Assembly: GCA_016210785.1 (NCBI GenBank)
Contig: JACQTN010000490.1
Span: forward strand, 1 to 7,903
Source: Armatimonadota bacterium
Lineage (GTDB): Bacteria; Sysuimicrobiota; Sysuimicrobiia; Sysuimicrobiales; JACQTN01
DNA: 7,903 nt
Direction of reading: 5' to 3'
The position numbers and the translations under genes are program-made. Positions within the stretch are counted from its first letter, which is position 1, and each line of letters begins with the position of its first letter. The notes beneath the pieces were generated by a model. The model did no database searches and was not told where the DNA came from. It saw only the letters and a list, made by a program, of their open reading frames with translations. This document shows, in pieces, positions 1 through 5,733 of the stretch.

Positions 1-154
1 CGATGAACCCCAGCAGCAGGCGCGGTACCGTTTCGATGAAGAGGACCAGCCCGGACCTCAGCCCGGCCGCGGCGTGGGCCGGTCCCCCGTTGCGGAGCGA
101 GTAGACGACCAGCGCAGCCGCAAGCCCGCCGAAGACCACCGTGGAGATGTCCAT
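1..154 (-). CDS. N-terminal fragment of a membrane protein, possibly a permease (partial)
   Basis: The complement of 152-154 is an ATG that opens a reading frame running off the left edge, giving 51 complete codons. An AGAGGAG Shine-Dalgarno sequence lies about ten bases upstream of the ATG on the minus strand, which supports this start. The peptide begins MDISTVVFGGLAAALVVYSL, a clear hydrophobic helix over roughly residues 4-20. A short polar stretch RNGGPAH follows, then a second amphipathic to hydrophobic part with the motif ETVPRLLLGF at residues 41-50. This layout resembles the N-terminus of predicted permeases of the DUF318/ArsP type (YraQ-like), but only 51 residues are present, so that family call is tentative. 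The gene is divergent from the 549 gene across a 394-base spacer. It could equally be another polytopic membrane protein. Confidence 0.6.
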   Translation of the reverse strand, partial: MDISTVVFGGLAAALVVYSLRNGGPAHAAAGLRSGLVLFIETVPRLLLGFI

Positions 155-548
155 GCTCTTACCACTCCTCTGGTTGGCCATTTTCACCAGCCCTGCGGTG
201 GAATGATGCCGGAAATTCCACCTCCGCCGAGAGTCCCCCTGCCGTCCACACCTTGGCTGGGCCCGGCGCCGGCGCCGTCGCGCCGAATCCCCCTCCGCGC
301 CGCGCCGCGGTAAACTCCACGCATCGCGGCCGCTCGCTCTCCGACAGACGCCGGACCCGAGAGCACAGCGTGTGGTGACCCGATGCGGGATCGGGCACAG
401 ACCCGATGCGGCTACGATCGCTGCCCGATACGGCTTCTACATACAAACCCTATGCCAAGATCAGACAGGCAGTGTACGAGGATTTCACCTCGCTGACCGA
501 TATTCACAACGCCGCCCCTCTTCTAGACTGGTCCCGAGGTGAGCGATC
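155..548. other. Divergent intergenic spacer
   Basis: This 394-base stretch separates the leftward membrane-protein gene from the rightward 549 gene. No reading frame here has a convincing start with a ribosome binding site; the frames present look like chance frames in GC-rich DNA. It should hold promoters for both directions, but I could not pick a clear -35/-10 pair. Two structures stand out: the CCCGATRCGG repeats at 379-433, described separately, and a small perfect hairpin, CGAGG at 477-481 and CCTCG at 488-492, about 55 bases before the start at 549. The part from about 420 to 515 is noticeably richer in A and T than the rest, as expected near a promoter. Confidence 0.6.
377..433. repeat. 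Three spaced CCCGATRCGG repeats with an inverted half-site
   Basis: GACCCGATGCGG occurs exactly at 377-388 and again at 400-411. A third copy, CCCGATACGG at 424-433, differs from the core at one base. The start-to-start spacings of the ten-base core (379, 402, 424) are 23 and 22 bases, about two turns of the helix, so the copies face the same side. An inverted ATCGGG at 390-395 forms a palindrome with CCCGAT at 379-384 around a five-base centre. Phased direct repeats plus a dyad in a divergent promoter region are typical of a regulator binding site. That function is inferred, and the regulator is not in the window. Confidence 0.5.
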
Positions 549-863
549 ATGCTGACGACCCGACCACACCGGCAGGTTCTGATGGCGCAGCGACGGGAGA
601 CGGCGCGGCTGTTGGATGACCACCGGCGGGCGATCCGGGAGGCCAAGAAGGTGCGCATCCTGGACGACGTGCGGCGGGAGGCGAAGGAGGCGCGGCTCTA
701 TCACCGGCGCGCGCTGGCGCGCGACCCGTGGGTGCTGAGCCTGGCCACGGCCATCCTCAAGTTCCAGGAGAAGCTGCAGGCGCGGCGGGCGGCCGCGAAG
801 GCTGTGGAGGTCAAGCCCGCGGCGCCGGAGAGCGGACTCAAGCCCACGCGGGAGCCAAAGTAG
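549..863 (+). CDS. Small highly charged protein of unknown function
   Basis: This encodes 104 residues. The ATG at 549 is preceded by GAGGTGAG with about five bases of spacing, which supports this start over the in-frame ATG at 582. Residues 13-58 are very rich in Arg, Lys, Glu and Asp, with repeats such as RREAKEARL, and should form a long charged helix. Residues 59-76 (DPWVLSLATAILKFQEKL) are a short, more hydrophobic amphipathic segment. The tail from about residue 88 is Pro- and Lys-rich and probably disordered. There is no signal peptide, cysteine or recognised motif. It lies 40 bases upstream of the ATPase K-subunit gene on the same strand and is probably co-transcribed. It could be an accessory or assembly factor for that ATPase, but it does not look like the coiled-coil G/H stalk subunit. 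I do not recognise the family. Confidence 0.7.
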   Translation: MLTTRPHRQVLMAQRRETARLLDDHRRAIREAKKVRILDDVRREAKEARLYHRRALARDPWVLSLATAILKFQEKLQARRAAAKAVEVKPAAPESGLKPTREPK

Positions 864-903
864 CCGCGAGGCCCGGGTACGACCAGGAGGGGGAGGAAAG
901 ACA

Positions 904-1221
904 ATGAAGCGGCTTGTGATGGTAGCGCGCGTGATGTTCAACGTGATGGTGCTGGCGGTCCCGATGGCGCTGGCAGCGGAGCAGGCGGCGGCCAAAGCGT
1001 CTGGCCTCTCCATGGGGCTGCTGGGCGTCGCCGCGGCGATCGCGGTGGGCCTTGGGGCCATCGGGACGGCGTGGGCGCAGTCCCGCATCGGCTCCGCGGC
1101 GGCGGGCGCCATGGCCGAGCGCCCTGAGATTGGCGGTCTGATGCTGGTCTTCCTGGCTCTCCCCGAGACGATGATCATTCTCGGCTTCCTCGTCGCGTTC
1201 TTCGTTCTCGGCAAGATCTAA
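904..1221 (+). CDS. atpK: A/V-type ATP synthase proteolipid subunit K (c-ring subunit)
   Basis: This encodes 105 residues. The start is preceded by AGGAGGGGGAGGAAAGACA, a strong ribosome binding site. Residues 1-26 look like a cleavable signal peptide or an extra N-terminal helix ending in ALAAE. Two transmembrane helices follow, at about 35-58 and 76-103, joined by a polar loop around AERPE at 71-75. The second helix carries LPET with Glu89, which matches the ion-binding carboxylate of A/V-type K subunits, and continues ILGFLVAFFVL. The helical hairpins assemble into the membrane c-ring that couples proton or sodium flow to rotation. The short single-hairpin form with an N-terminal signal resembles Thermus-type K rather than the double-hairpin Enterococcus NtpK. 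Odd feature: no other ATPase subunit is adjacent. The charged 104-aa gene precedes it and two hairpins follow it, so it is separated from the usual operon. Confidence 0.88.
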   Translation: MKRLVMVARVMFNVMVLAVPMALAAEQAAAKASGLSMGLLGVAAAIAVGLGAIGTAWAQSRIGSAAAGAMAERPEIGGLMLVFLALPETMIILGFLVAFFVLGKI

Positions 1222-1262
1222 ACACCGCACCTCCAACATCTCGACGACATCTCGCGGCGCGG

Positions 1263-1284
1263 CCGGGGTCCCGACGGACCCCGG
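1263..1284 (+). terminator. Perfect 9-bp hairpin after atpK
   Basis: CCGGGGTCC at 1263-1271 and GGACCCCGG at 1276-1284 pair perfectly around a four-base CGAC loop, starting 42 bases after the atpK stop. It is followed by AAAA rather than a T-run. On the plus strand it is therefore a stem without a classical tail, and may act together with the next hairpin. Read on the minus strand the AAAA becomes a T-run upstream of the stem, so it is not a minus-strand terminator either. Confidence 0.55.
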
Positions 1285-1309
1285 AAAAGCGCCCAGGGGA
1301 GTGCCAGGC

Positions 1310-1345
1310 GCCCGCAGGGTCCGCAGACCCTGCGGGCCTCATTTT
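1310..1345 (+). terminator. Rho-independent terminator of the atpK transcript
   Basis: GCCCGCAGGGTC at 1310-1321 and GACCCTGCGGGC at 1326-1337 form a perfect 12-bp GC-rich stem with a four-base loop (CGCA). CTCATTTT follows, with a short T-tract at 1342-1345. This is the best terminator in the window. It separates the atpK unit from the protease operon starting at 1498. Confidence 0.75.
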
Positions 1346-1497
1346 GGGCGGAACCCGGCAGCTTCCGTGTTCCCCACCGCGCTGCAGCGGGGGCAGCGGC
1401 ACCCGGTGGCGATGGGAGCGGCCAGGACTTTCCGCGGTGCGCGTTGAAGTGTCAAAGGGGGGAATGTGACCGCGTTGCGCGGGTTGGGAGGAACGCT

Positions 1498-2859
1498 ATG
1501 AACGGAATCAGCAGGCAGCGTCTGCGGATCGCGGCGGTCTTGATGACGCTCGCGCTGGTCGCGGGCGTGCCCGCCGGCCTGGGGGCCCAGGACACGGTGC
1601 CGGGGTCGGTGATGCAGGCCCTTGTCACGGCCACCGTGCAGATCCTGATCCTGGACCAGTCTATGAAGATCGTCGGCACGGGCTCGGGATCCATCCTGAC
1701 CCCCGACGGGGTCATCGTCACCAACTTCCACGTCATCGGCGACACCAAGACCGGAAGGCTCTCGCACCCGCAGGGGCTCGTGGGGATCGCCCTGAACCGC
1801 GAGGGTCAGGTCAACGCCGTTCCCGCCTACATCGCCCGCGCGATCGTCGGCAACACCGAGCCCGACATGGCGCTGGTCAAGATCGTGGCCGACGTGCAGG
1901 GCCGTCCCGTGCAGAATCTCAACCTCCCCACCGTCCCCATAGGCGACGCGACGCAGGTGCGCATCGGGGATCCCATTGCCGTCCTGGGATTCCCCGGCCT
2001 CGGCGGGAACTCCATCACCGCGGCCCGCGGGACGGTGACGGGATTCGTCGCCGGCTCCGGCGGCGGCCGGGCCTACATCAAGCACGACGCCCAGTCCGGG
2101 CCCGGCGCCAGCGGCGGCCCGGTGATCAATGCGCGCGGCGAGCAGGTCGCCGTGCACGTGGCGGGGCGGTTCGACCCGCGCAGCGGCATGCGCGTGCCGC
2201 TCGCCATCCCGCTGGACCGGGTGCCGTCGGCGTGGGCGCAGCACCTGCGCGGCGCGACTATCGGCGCATCGCCCCCCTCGACGCCGTCGCGGCCTTCTCC
2301 GCCGCCCGCCTCCACGCCTGTGCCCTCCTCGCCGTCGGCCCCGCCTTCCACTCCCTCCACGCCCTCCACGCCCTCGGGGCCCCCGTCCACCGGCGGGGCG
2401 CTGTCGGGGCAGCAGCCCGGGGCATCGGGCTCGCCTGGCACGGGCGGCGCGCTGTCGGGGCAGGTGCCCGGGCCGGGCGGCACCGGCGCCGCCGGCGGGA
2501 TCGGCGCGCTTTCGTCGCAGCCCGTGGTCACCGGGGTCACCATCCGCGGGAAGATCATTGACGAGGATACAAAGCAGGGCATTACCGGCGCGATCTTCGT
2601 GGCCTTCAAACCGGGCACGCCACGCGAGAGGCTCACCGATCCGGATCTGTGGAACGACGAGGATCTGGCCGCGGAGGCCCGGGCGGACAGCGCGGGCAAC
2701 TTCCAGCTCTCCAATCCACTGCAGCGCGGGCAGATCTATCCCGTGGCCGTGGGCGCGCGCGGGTATCAGGTCCTGATGCCGACCAGATTCTCGCTCACCA
2801 TCAGCCAGGACTGGGGCACCACCACCACGCTCCGCGACATCACTCTGAAGCGCCAGTAG
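1498..2859 (+). CDS. Secreted trypsin-like serine protease with Pro/Ser linker and C-terminal carboxypeptidase-regulatory-like domain (paralogue 1)
   Basis: This encodes 453 residues from the ATG at 1498, which has GGGAGGAACGCT directly before it. An upstream in-frame start at 1444 would put 18 polar residues ahead of the signal peptide and is unlikely. Residues 1-30 form a Sec signal peptide, with probable cleavage after GLGA. Residues about 35-250 are a chymotrypsin-fold protease domain. It shows His78 in TNFHVIGD, Asp123 in EPDMALVKI and Ser205 in GPGASGGP, so the triad is complete. Residues 257-340 are a low-complexity Pro/Ser/Thr then Gly linker, with TGGALSGQ present twice. Residues about 343-453 resemble a carboxypeptidase regulatory-like beta-sandwich (GKIIDEDTKQGITGAIF, then RGQIYPVAVGARGY). 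There is no PDZ domain, unlike HtrA/DegP. It is first in a four-gene block and is paralogous to the gene at 4385. The substrate is unknown. Confidence 0.9.
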   Translation: MNGISRQRLRIAAVLMTLALVAGVPAGLGAQDTVPGSVMQALVTATVQILILDQSMKIVGTGSGSILTPDGVIVTNFHVIGDTKTGRLSHPQGLVGIALNREGQVNAVPAYIARAIVGNTEPDMALVKIVADVQGRPVQNLNLPTVPIGDATQVRIGDPIAVLGFPGLGGNSITAARGTVTGFVAGSGGGRAYIKHDAQSGPGASGGPVINARGEQVAVHVAGRFDPRSGMRVPLAIPLDRVPSAWAQHLRGATIGASPPSTPSRPSPPPASTPVPSSPSAPPSTPSTPSTPSGPPSTGGALSGQQPGASGSPGTGGALSGQVPGPGGTGAAGGIGALSSQPVVTGVTIRGKIIDEDTKQGITGAIFVAFKPGTPRERLTDPDLWNDEDLAAEARADSAGNFQLSNPLQRGQIYPVAVGARGYQVLMPTRFSLTISQDWGTTTTLRDITLKRQ

Positions 2860-2873
2860 GCCACCGGGAAAAA

Positions 2874-2906
2874 CGTTCGCCCGGGGCCGGCGCGCCCGGC
2901 CGAACG
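2874..2906. repeat. GC-rich inverted repeat between protease 1 and the PrsW-like gene
   Basis: CGTTCG at 2874-2879 pairs with CGAACG at 2901-2906. Inside it GCCGG at 2886-2890 pairs with CCGGC at 2896-2900, leaving CCCGGG as a one-sided bulge. The structure lies in the 64-base gap, 14 bases after the protease stop. No T-run follows, so it is unlikely to be a full terminator. It could attenuate read-through or protect the upstream mRNA from 3' decay. Confidence 0.45.
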
Positions 2907-2923
2907 GGTCTACACGTCAGGGG

Positions 2924-3763
2924 GTGAGTTCTCTGGCGTCACGCGCCGGATCAGGCCGGGCCCTCTGGTACGCGCAGGCCGCCTCGTTCACGGGACTCCT
3001 GCTCTACGTCGGCGTCCTGCGCCGGTTGACCCCCTGGCTCCGGTTCGAACCGGACAGTGCGGCGCTGGTGGTGGCCGCGCTGGTCCTCGCCCTCATCCCT
3101 TCCCTCCTCTGGCTGGTGTTCTTCTGGGCCGTGGACCGCCGGGAGCCCGAGCCCATGGGGCACGTGGCGCAGGTCTTCCTCCTGGGGGCGCTGCTGAGCC
3201 AGGCGGTGGTCCTGCCTGTGACGCGCGATATCTTCCAGGTTCGGCAGTGGCTGGGCGGCGATCTCCTCACCCACCTCCTGGGGTCCATCCTGGTGGTGGG
3301 CGCGGCGGAGACTTTCGCCAACTACGCCGCGGTACGCTACAGCGTCTTCAACTCCGACGAACTGGGGTCGGTGATGGACGGCGTCGTCTATGGCACCGCG
3401 GCGGGCCTGGGCGTGGCCGCAGTCTTCAACTTCGGCTTCGTGATCGAGGCGCGGGGCCTTCCTACCACCGCGGCGGTGCTGCAGGTCGTCATCACTGCCC
3501 TGGCCCACGCCGCCCTGGGCATGGTGATCGGATATTTCCTGGGCCGCGCCAAGGTGGACCGCTCTGCCGGAGCACTGGTGGCCGGCGTCGCGGTGGCCGC
3601 CGTCCTCAACGGAGTGTTCGACGTCCTGCTGGAGACCGTGGTGCAGGCGGGCCTGGTGTACCGGCCGTGGTACGGGCTGCTGGCCGCGCTGTCGCTGGCG
3701 GTCATGGTCTCCGCGGTCATCTTCGCGGCGGTGGCCCGCGCGCCGGCAACCTCGTCGGCGTGA
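2924..3763 (+). CDS. PrsW-like polytopic membrane protein with degenerate catalytic motifs
   Basis: This encodes 279 residues with about seven to eight hydrophobic segments, near residues 17-32, 47-70, 83-99, 118-136, 153-171, 184-206, 215-240 and 250-270. The order of motifs matches PrsW-type intramembrane proteases: FFWAVDRREPEP at 67-77, AAETFANYAAVR at 127-138, MDGVVYGTAAGLGVAAVFN at 151-169, AHAALGMVIGYFLG at 194-207 and LNGVFDVLL at 228-236. Several positions usually catalytic or metal-binding in the family appear substituted. EExxK reads E129-T-F-A-N133, the Glu of the GLGFAxxEN motif reads Phe168, and the His of HGxFD reads Asn229; His195 is kept. It may be a non-proteolytic family member. 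The GTG start at 2924 is weakly supported, since its purine run touches the codon. The flanking genes encode a secreted protease and a membrane-anchored protein. Confidence 0.8.
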   Translation: MSSLASRAGSGRALWYAQAASFTGLLLYVGVLRRLTPWLRFEPDSAALVVAALVLALIPSLLWLVFFWAVDRREPEPMGHVAQVFLLGALLSQAVVLPVTRDIFQVRQWLGGDLLTHLLGSILVVGAAETFANYAAVRYSVFNSDELGSVMDGVVYGTAAGLGVAAVFNFGFVIEARGLPTTAAVLQVVITALAHAALGMVIGYFLGRAKVDRSAGALVAGVAVAAVLNGVFDVLLETVVQAGLVYRPWYGLLAALSLAVMVSAVIFAAVARAPATSSA

Positions 3764-3806
3764 CGGCCCCACGCGCACCAGCGTCTTGGCGGGCGGAGGA
3801 GGCGGC

Positions 3807-4373
3807 ATGAACAGGTGGAGCCGGCTTGACCTCCCGGTGTGGATCCTGCTGGCCGCGATGCTGGTGGCAGGGTGGGCGGTGAAGAGCGCGGCGGAAGGCC
3901 GTCGTTTCACCTTCACCGATCCGGGAGGAACGCTGCGGCTGGCCTACCCCGCGGGGTGGTTCGGTGTGCCCGGCTCCACGCATGTGCTGGAGGTCCGCGG
4001 CCCCGGTGCCGCGGGCGGATTCCCCGACACGATCGCCGTGACAAAGACCCCCGCGAAAGAGGGCGCCACCCCGGAGACGGTGGCGGAAGAGGACGCGCTG
4101 ACCCGCGGCAAGGACCTGCCCATGTACCGCGTCCTCAGCGTGCGCAAGGCCCGCGTCGCCGGGCGCGATGGGATGCTGGTGCGCTACGCGTACGTGGCCG
4201 ACCCGTTCGACGTGCGGCCCGACGCCGACCGGTTCCCCGTGGCCGTGGGTGCCCTGGAAGCGGTCGTGGTGGACCGCGGGACCGTCTACCGCATCCGGTT
4301 CCTGGCCGCCGCTTCCCGCTTCCGGCAGATGGAGCGGCTCGGCCTCAAGATCCTGCAGGACGTGTCGCTATAG
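3807..4373 (+). CDS. Membrane-anchored protein with PsbP/Mog1-like domain (tentative)
   Basis: This encodes 188 residues. The ATG at 3807 is preceded by GGAGGAGGCGGC, which is better than the in-frame TTG at 3786 that would add seven residues, mostly Gly. Residues 9-27 (LPVWILLAAMLVAGWAVKS) are a single N-terminal membrane anchor or uncleaved signal. The rest should be extracytoplasmic. Its pattern fits the PsbP/Mog1 (DUF1795-like) alpha/beta fold: FTFTDPGGTLRLAYPAGW at 34-51, a strand and helix region around TIAVTKTPAKEG, then EAVVVDRGTVYRIRFLAAASRF at 151-172 and a C-terminal helix ending LKILQDVSL. There is no catalytic motif, so a binding or assembly role is more likely than enzymatic activity. 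The gene ends 11 bases before the second protease starts, and its stop overlaps that gene's Shine-Dalgarno sequence, suggesting translational coupling. The fold assignment is by pattern only. Confidence 0.75.
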   Translation: MNRWSRLDLPVWILLAAMLVAGWAVKSAAEGRRFTFTDPGGTLRLAYPAGWFGVPGSTHVLEVRGPGAAGGFPDTIAVTKTPAKEGATPETVAEEDALTRGKDLPMYRVLSVRKARVAGRDGMLVRYAYVADPFDVRPDADRFPVAVGALEAVVVDRGTVYRIRFLAAASRFRQMERLGLKILQDVSL

Positions 4374-4376
4374 GAG
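4373..4376 (+). promoter_or_regulatory. Shine-Dalgarno GGAG that fixes the start of protease 2
   Basis: The first G of GGAG is the last base of the TAG stop (4371-4373) of the upstream gene. Eight bases separate the motif from the GTG at 4385. The site rules out the much longer frame reaching back to 3839, which would overlap the PsbP-like gene in another frame. It also makes translational coupling of the two genes likely. Confidence 0.75.
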
Positions 4377-4384
4377 ACCTCCGC

Positions 4385-5530
4385 GTGCGCCGTGTGCCGA
4401 TCCTCGCGATCGCCGTCATGGCCACCGCGGCCGCGGCGCTGAACCTGGCGCCGGCCGGGGCGCAGGCGGACGTGTCCCCCGACGTCATCGAGCGCACCAT
4501 CCCCGCCACGGTCAAGATCTGGATCCTCAACCGCAAGGGCGAACCCGGCGGCGGCTGCTCGGGGTCCATCGTGACCCGCAGCGGCGTGATTCTCACGGCC
4601 TCCCACTGCGTGCGCGCACCGCAGGCCGACGAGAAGGCCGGCTATAAGAAGGGTGACCTGTTTCACCCGGAAGGCCTCATGGTGATCGGCCTCAACCTGC
4701 CCAACTCCGACCTGCCGGTTCCTTCCTACTTCGCGAAGCTGATCGTCGACGTACCCGGGCTGGGCGTTCTCGACCTGGCCGCTGCGCAGATCGTGGCGTC
4801 TTTCGACCGCGGGCAGATGCGCCCCATCTCCGGCCGCCTGAACCTCCCCGTGCTGCGCATCGGCGACTCTGGCCGCGTGCGGATCGGAGATCGCGTGGCC
4901 ATCTTCGGCTTCCCCGGCATTGGCGGGGCCACCATCACGGTGGTCAAGGGCAACGTGGTGGGATTCCTGCCGGACGCCCGGGGACGCTCCCGTGTGTTCT
5001 TGAAGGATGACAGCATGGCGTCCCCCGGCCACAGCGGAGGACCAATCATCAACACCGCGGGCGAGCAGATCGCCGTGGTGTCGTTCGGGCGGTCGACCGA
5101 GGGCGCACAGATCGGCTTCAACCCCATGACCAACTTCATCCCGCAGGCGTGGAAGCCCCACCTGCAGGATGCCGCCGGTCCTGCCGGCCCGGCTCCCGGT
5201 CCGGGCCCCGCACCGGCGCCTGCCGCGGGGCGCTCGATTCTGACGGGCGTGATCCGCGATGCTGCCACCGGCCAGGGCATCCCCAACGCGGCCATGTTCC
5301 TCTTCCGGCCCGGGATCAACCCGCGGCAGGCCACGCGGGGCGACATCGTGGCCAGCGGGACGACCGACAACGCGGGGCGCTACCGGACCAACCCACCGCT
5401 TCCGCGAGGACAGACCTATCCCGTGGCCGTGATCGCGGAAGGCTACGAACTGGTGGCCGGGGACGTGGAGGTCTCGCCCCGCGATCCCGACGTGATCCAG
5501 ATGCGCGAGGTGCGACTGCGCCGACGCTAG
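4385..5530 (+). CDS. Secreted trypsin-like serine protease with C-terminal carboxypeptidase-regulatory-like domain (paralogue 2)
   Basis: This encodes 381 residues from the GTG at 4385. Residues 1-28 form a Sec signal peptide, ending near AGAQA. The protease domain spans about 33-262, with His74 in TASHC, Asp130 in GVLDLAAAQ and Ser217 in PGHSGGP. Blocks shared with the 1498 gene include RVRIGDRVAIFGFPGIGG at 164-181 and RGQTYPVAVIAEGYE at 341-355. Cys58 and Cys75 flank the His exactly as the chymotrypsin Cys42-Cys58 pair does, so a disulfide is likely; the 1498 paralogue lacks both. The segment around 107-150 carries a long insertion relative to the first protease. A short Pro/Ala/Gly linker (263-282) leads to a C-terminal regulatory-like beta-sandwich (284-381) with GVIRDAATGQGIPNAA. 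It is last in the four-gene block; the probable target is an extracytoplasmic protein, identity unknown. Confidence 0.9.
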   Translation: MRRVPILAIAVMATAAAALNLAPAGAQADVSPDVIERTIPATVKIWILNRKGEPGGGCSGSIVTRSGVILTASHCVRAPQADEKAGYKKGDLFHPEGLMVIGLNLPNSDLPVPSYFAKLIVDVPGLGVLDLAAAQIVASFDRGQMRPISGRLNLPVLRIGDSGRVRIGDRVAIFGFPGIGGATITVVKGNVVGFLPDARGRSRVFLKDDSMASPGHSGGPIINTAGEQIAVVSFGRSTEGAQIGFNPMTNFIPQAWKPHLQDAAGPAGPAPGPGPAPAPAAGRSILTGVIRDAATGQGIPNAAMFLFRPGINPRQATRGDIVASGTTDNAGRYRTNPPLPRGQTYPVAVIAEGYELVAGDVEVSPRDPDVIQMREVRLRRR

Positions 5531-5733
5531 TGCCTGAAAGGGCGTTGCAACGCAGTGGCCTCGCCCACATCCTGCGAACTTCTGCAAGCAGGCACCAGGA
5601 AGGCGTGTGCGGGGGGCCAGGGGCCCGGTGCGGGCGCAGGTATTCGGGGCGGCGGTTCAGAATACCCTTCCAAATCGTGCGGGAGCACGGGCGTCACTGG
5701 TAAGGCATTTCCGGGGGAGAGGGTGAACTGACG
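5531..5733. other. Spacer with palindrome and dyads before the duplicated genes
   Basis: This 203-base gap holds no credible gene. Three dyads are visible. GCGTTGCAACGC at 5542-5553 is a perfect 12-bp palindrome starting 12 bases after the protease stop. GGTATTC at 5639-5645 pairs with GAATACC at 5660-5666. CGTGC at 5676-5680 pairs with GCACG at 5685-5689 around a four-base loop. GTGCCTG at 5530-5536 also matches CAGGCAC at 5589-5595, enclosing the palindrome. There is no clear T-run terminator. A purine-rich ribosome binding site (GGGGGAGAGGGTGA) precedes the ATG at 5734. The dyads could be operator sites or mRNA structure. Confidence 0.5.

Noticed and set aside
435..520. Sigma-70 type promoter for the 549 gene
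   Set aside because: AT-richer bases are present, with TATGCC and TATTCA candidates, but no partner -35 box lies at an acceptable distance.
549..863. The charged protein as the A/V-ATPase G/H stalk subunit
   Set aside because: Position next to K suggested it, but the sequence is Arg-rich with a Trp-containing hydrophobic segment and a Pro-rich tail, not the regular Ala/Glu coiled coil of that subunit.
1339..2244. Minus-strand open frame of 301 codons opposite protease 1
   Set aside because: Its composition (Arg, His, Asp, Gly) and lack of start-site signal mark it as a shadow of the protease coding strand.
2129..2776. Plus-strand frames rich in Arg and Pro inside protease 1
   Set aside because: They are frame-shifted readings of the Pro/Ser linker and the C-terminal domain, and have no ribosome binding site.
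3839..4384. N-terminal extension of the second protease frame
   Set aside because: It overlaps the PsbP-like gene in another frame, reads as Arg/Gly/Pro-rich noise, and would place about 180 residues before the signal peptide. The GGAG at 4373-4376 supports the GTG at 4385.
4286..5587. Long open frame on the minus strand (433 codons)
   Set aside because: It lies opposite the second protease, which has a signal peptide, full catalytic triad and strong ribosome binding site. The minus-strand product is His/Arg/Gly-rich without any recognisable motif, as expected of a GC-rich shadow frame.
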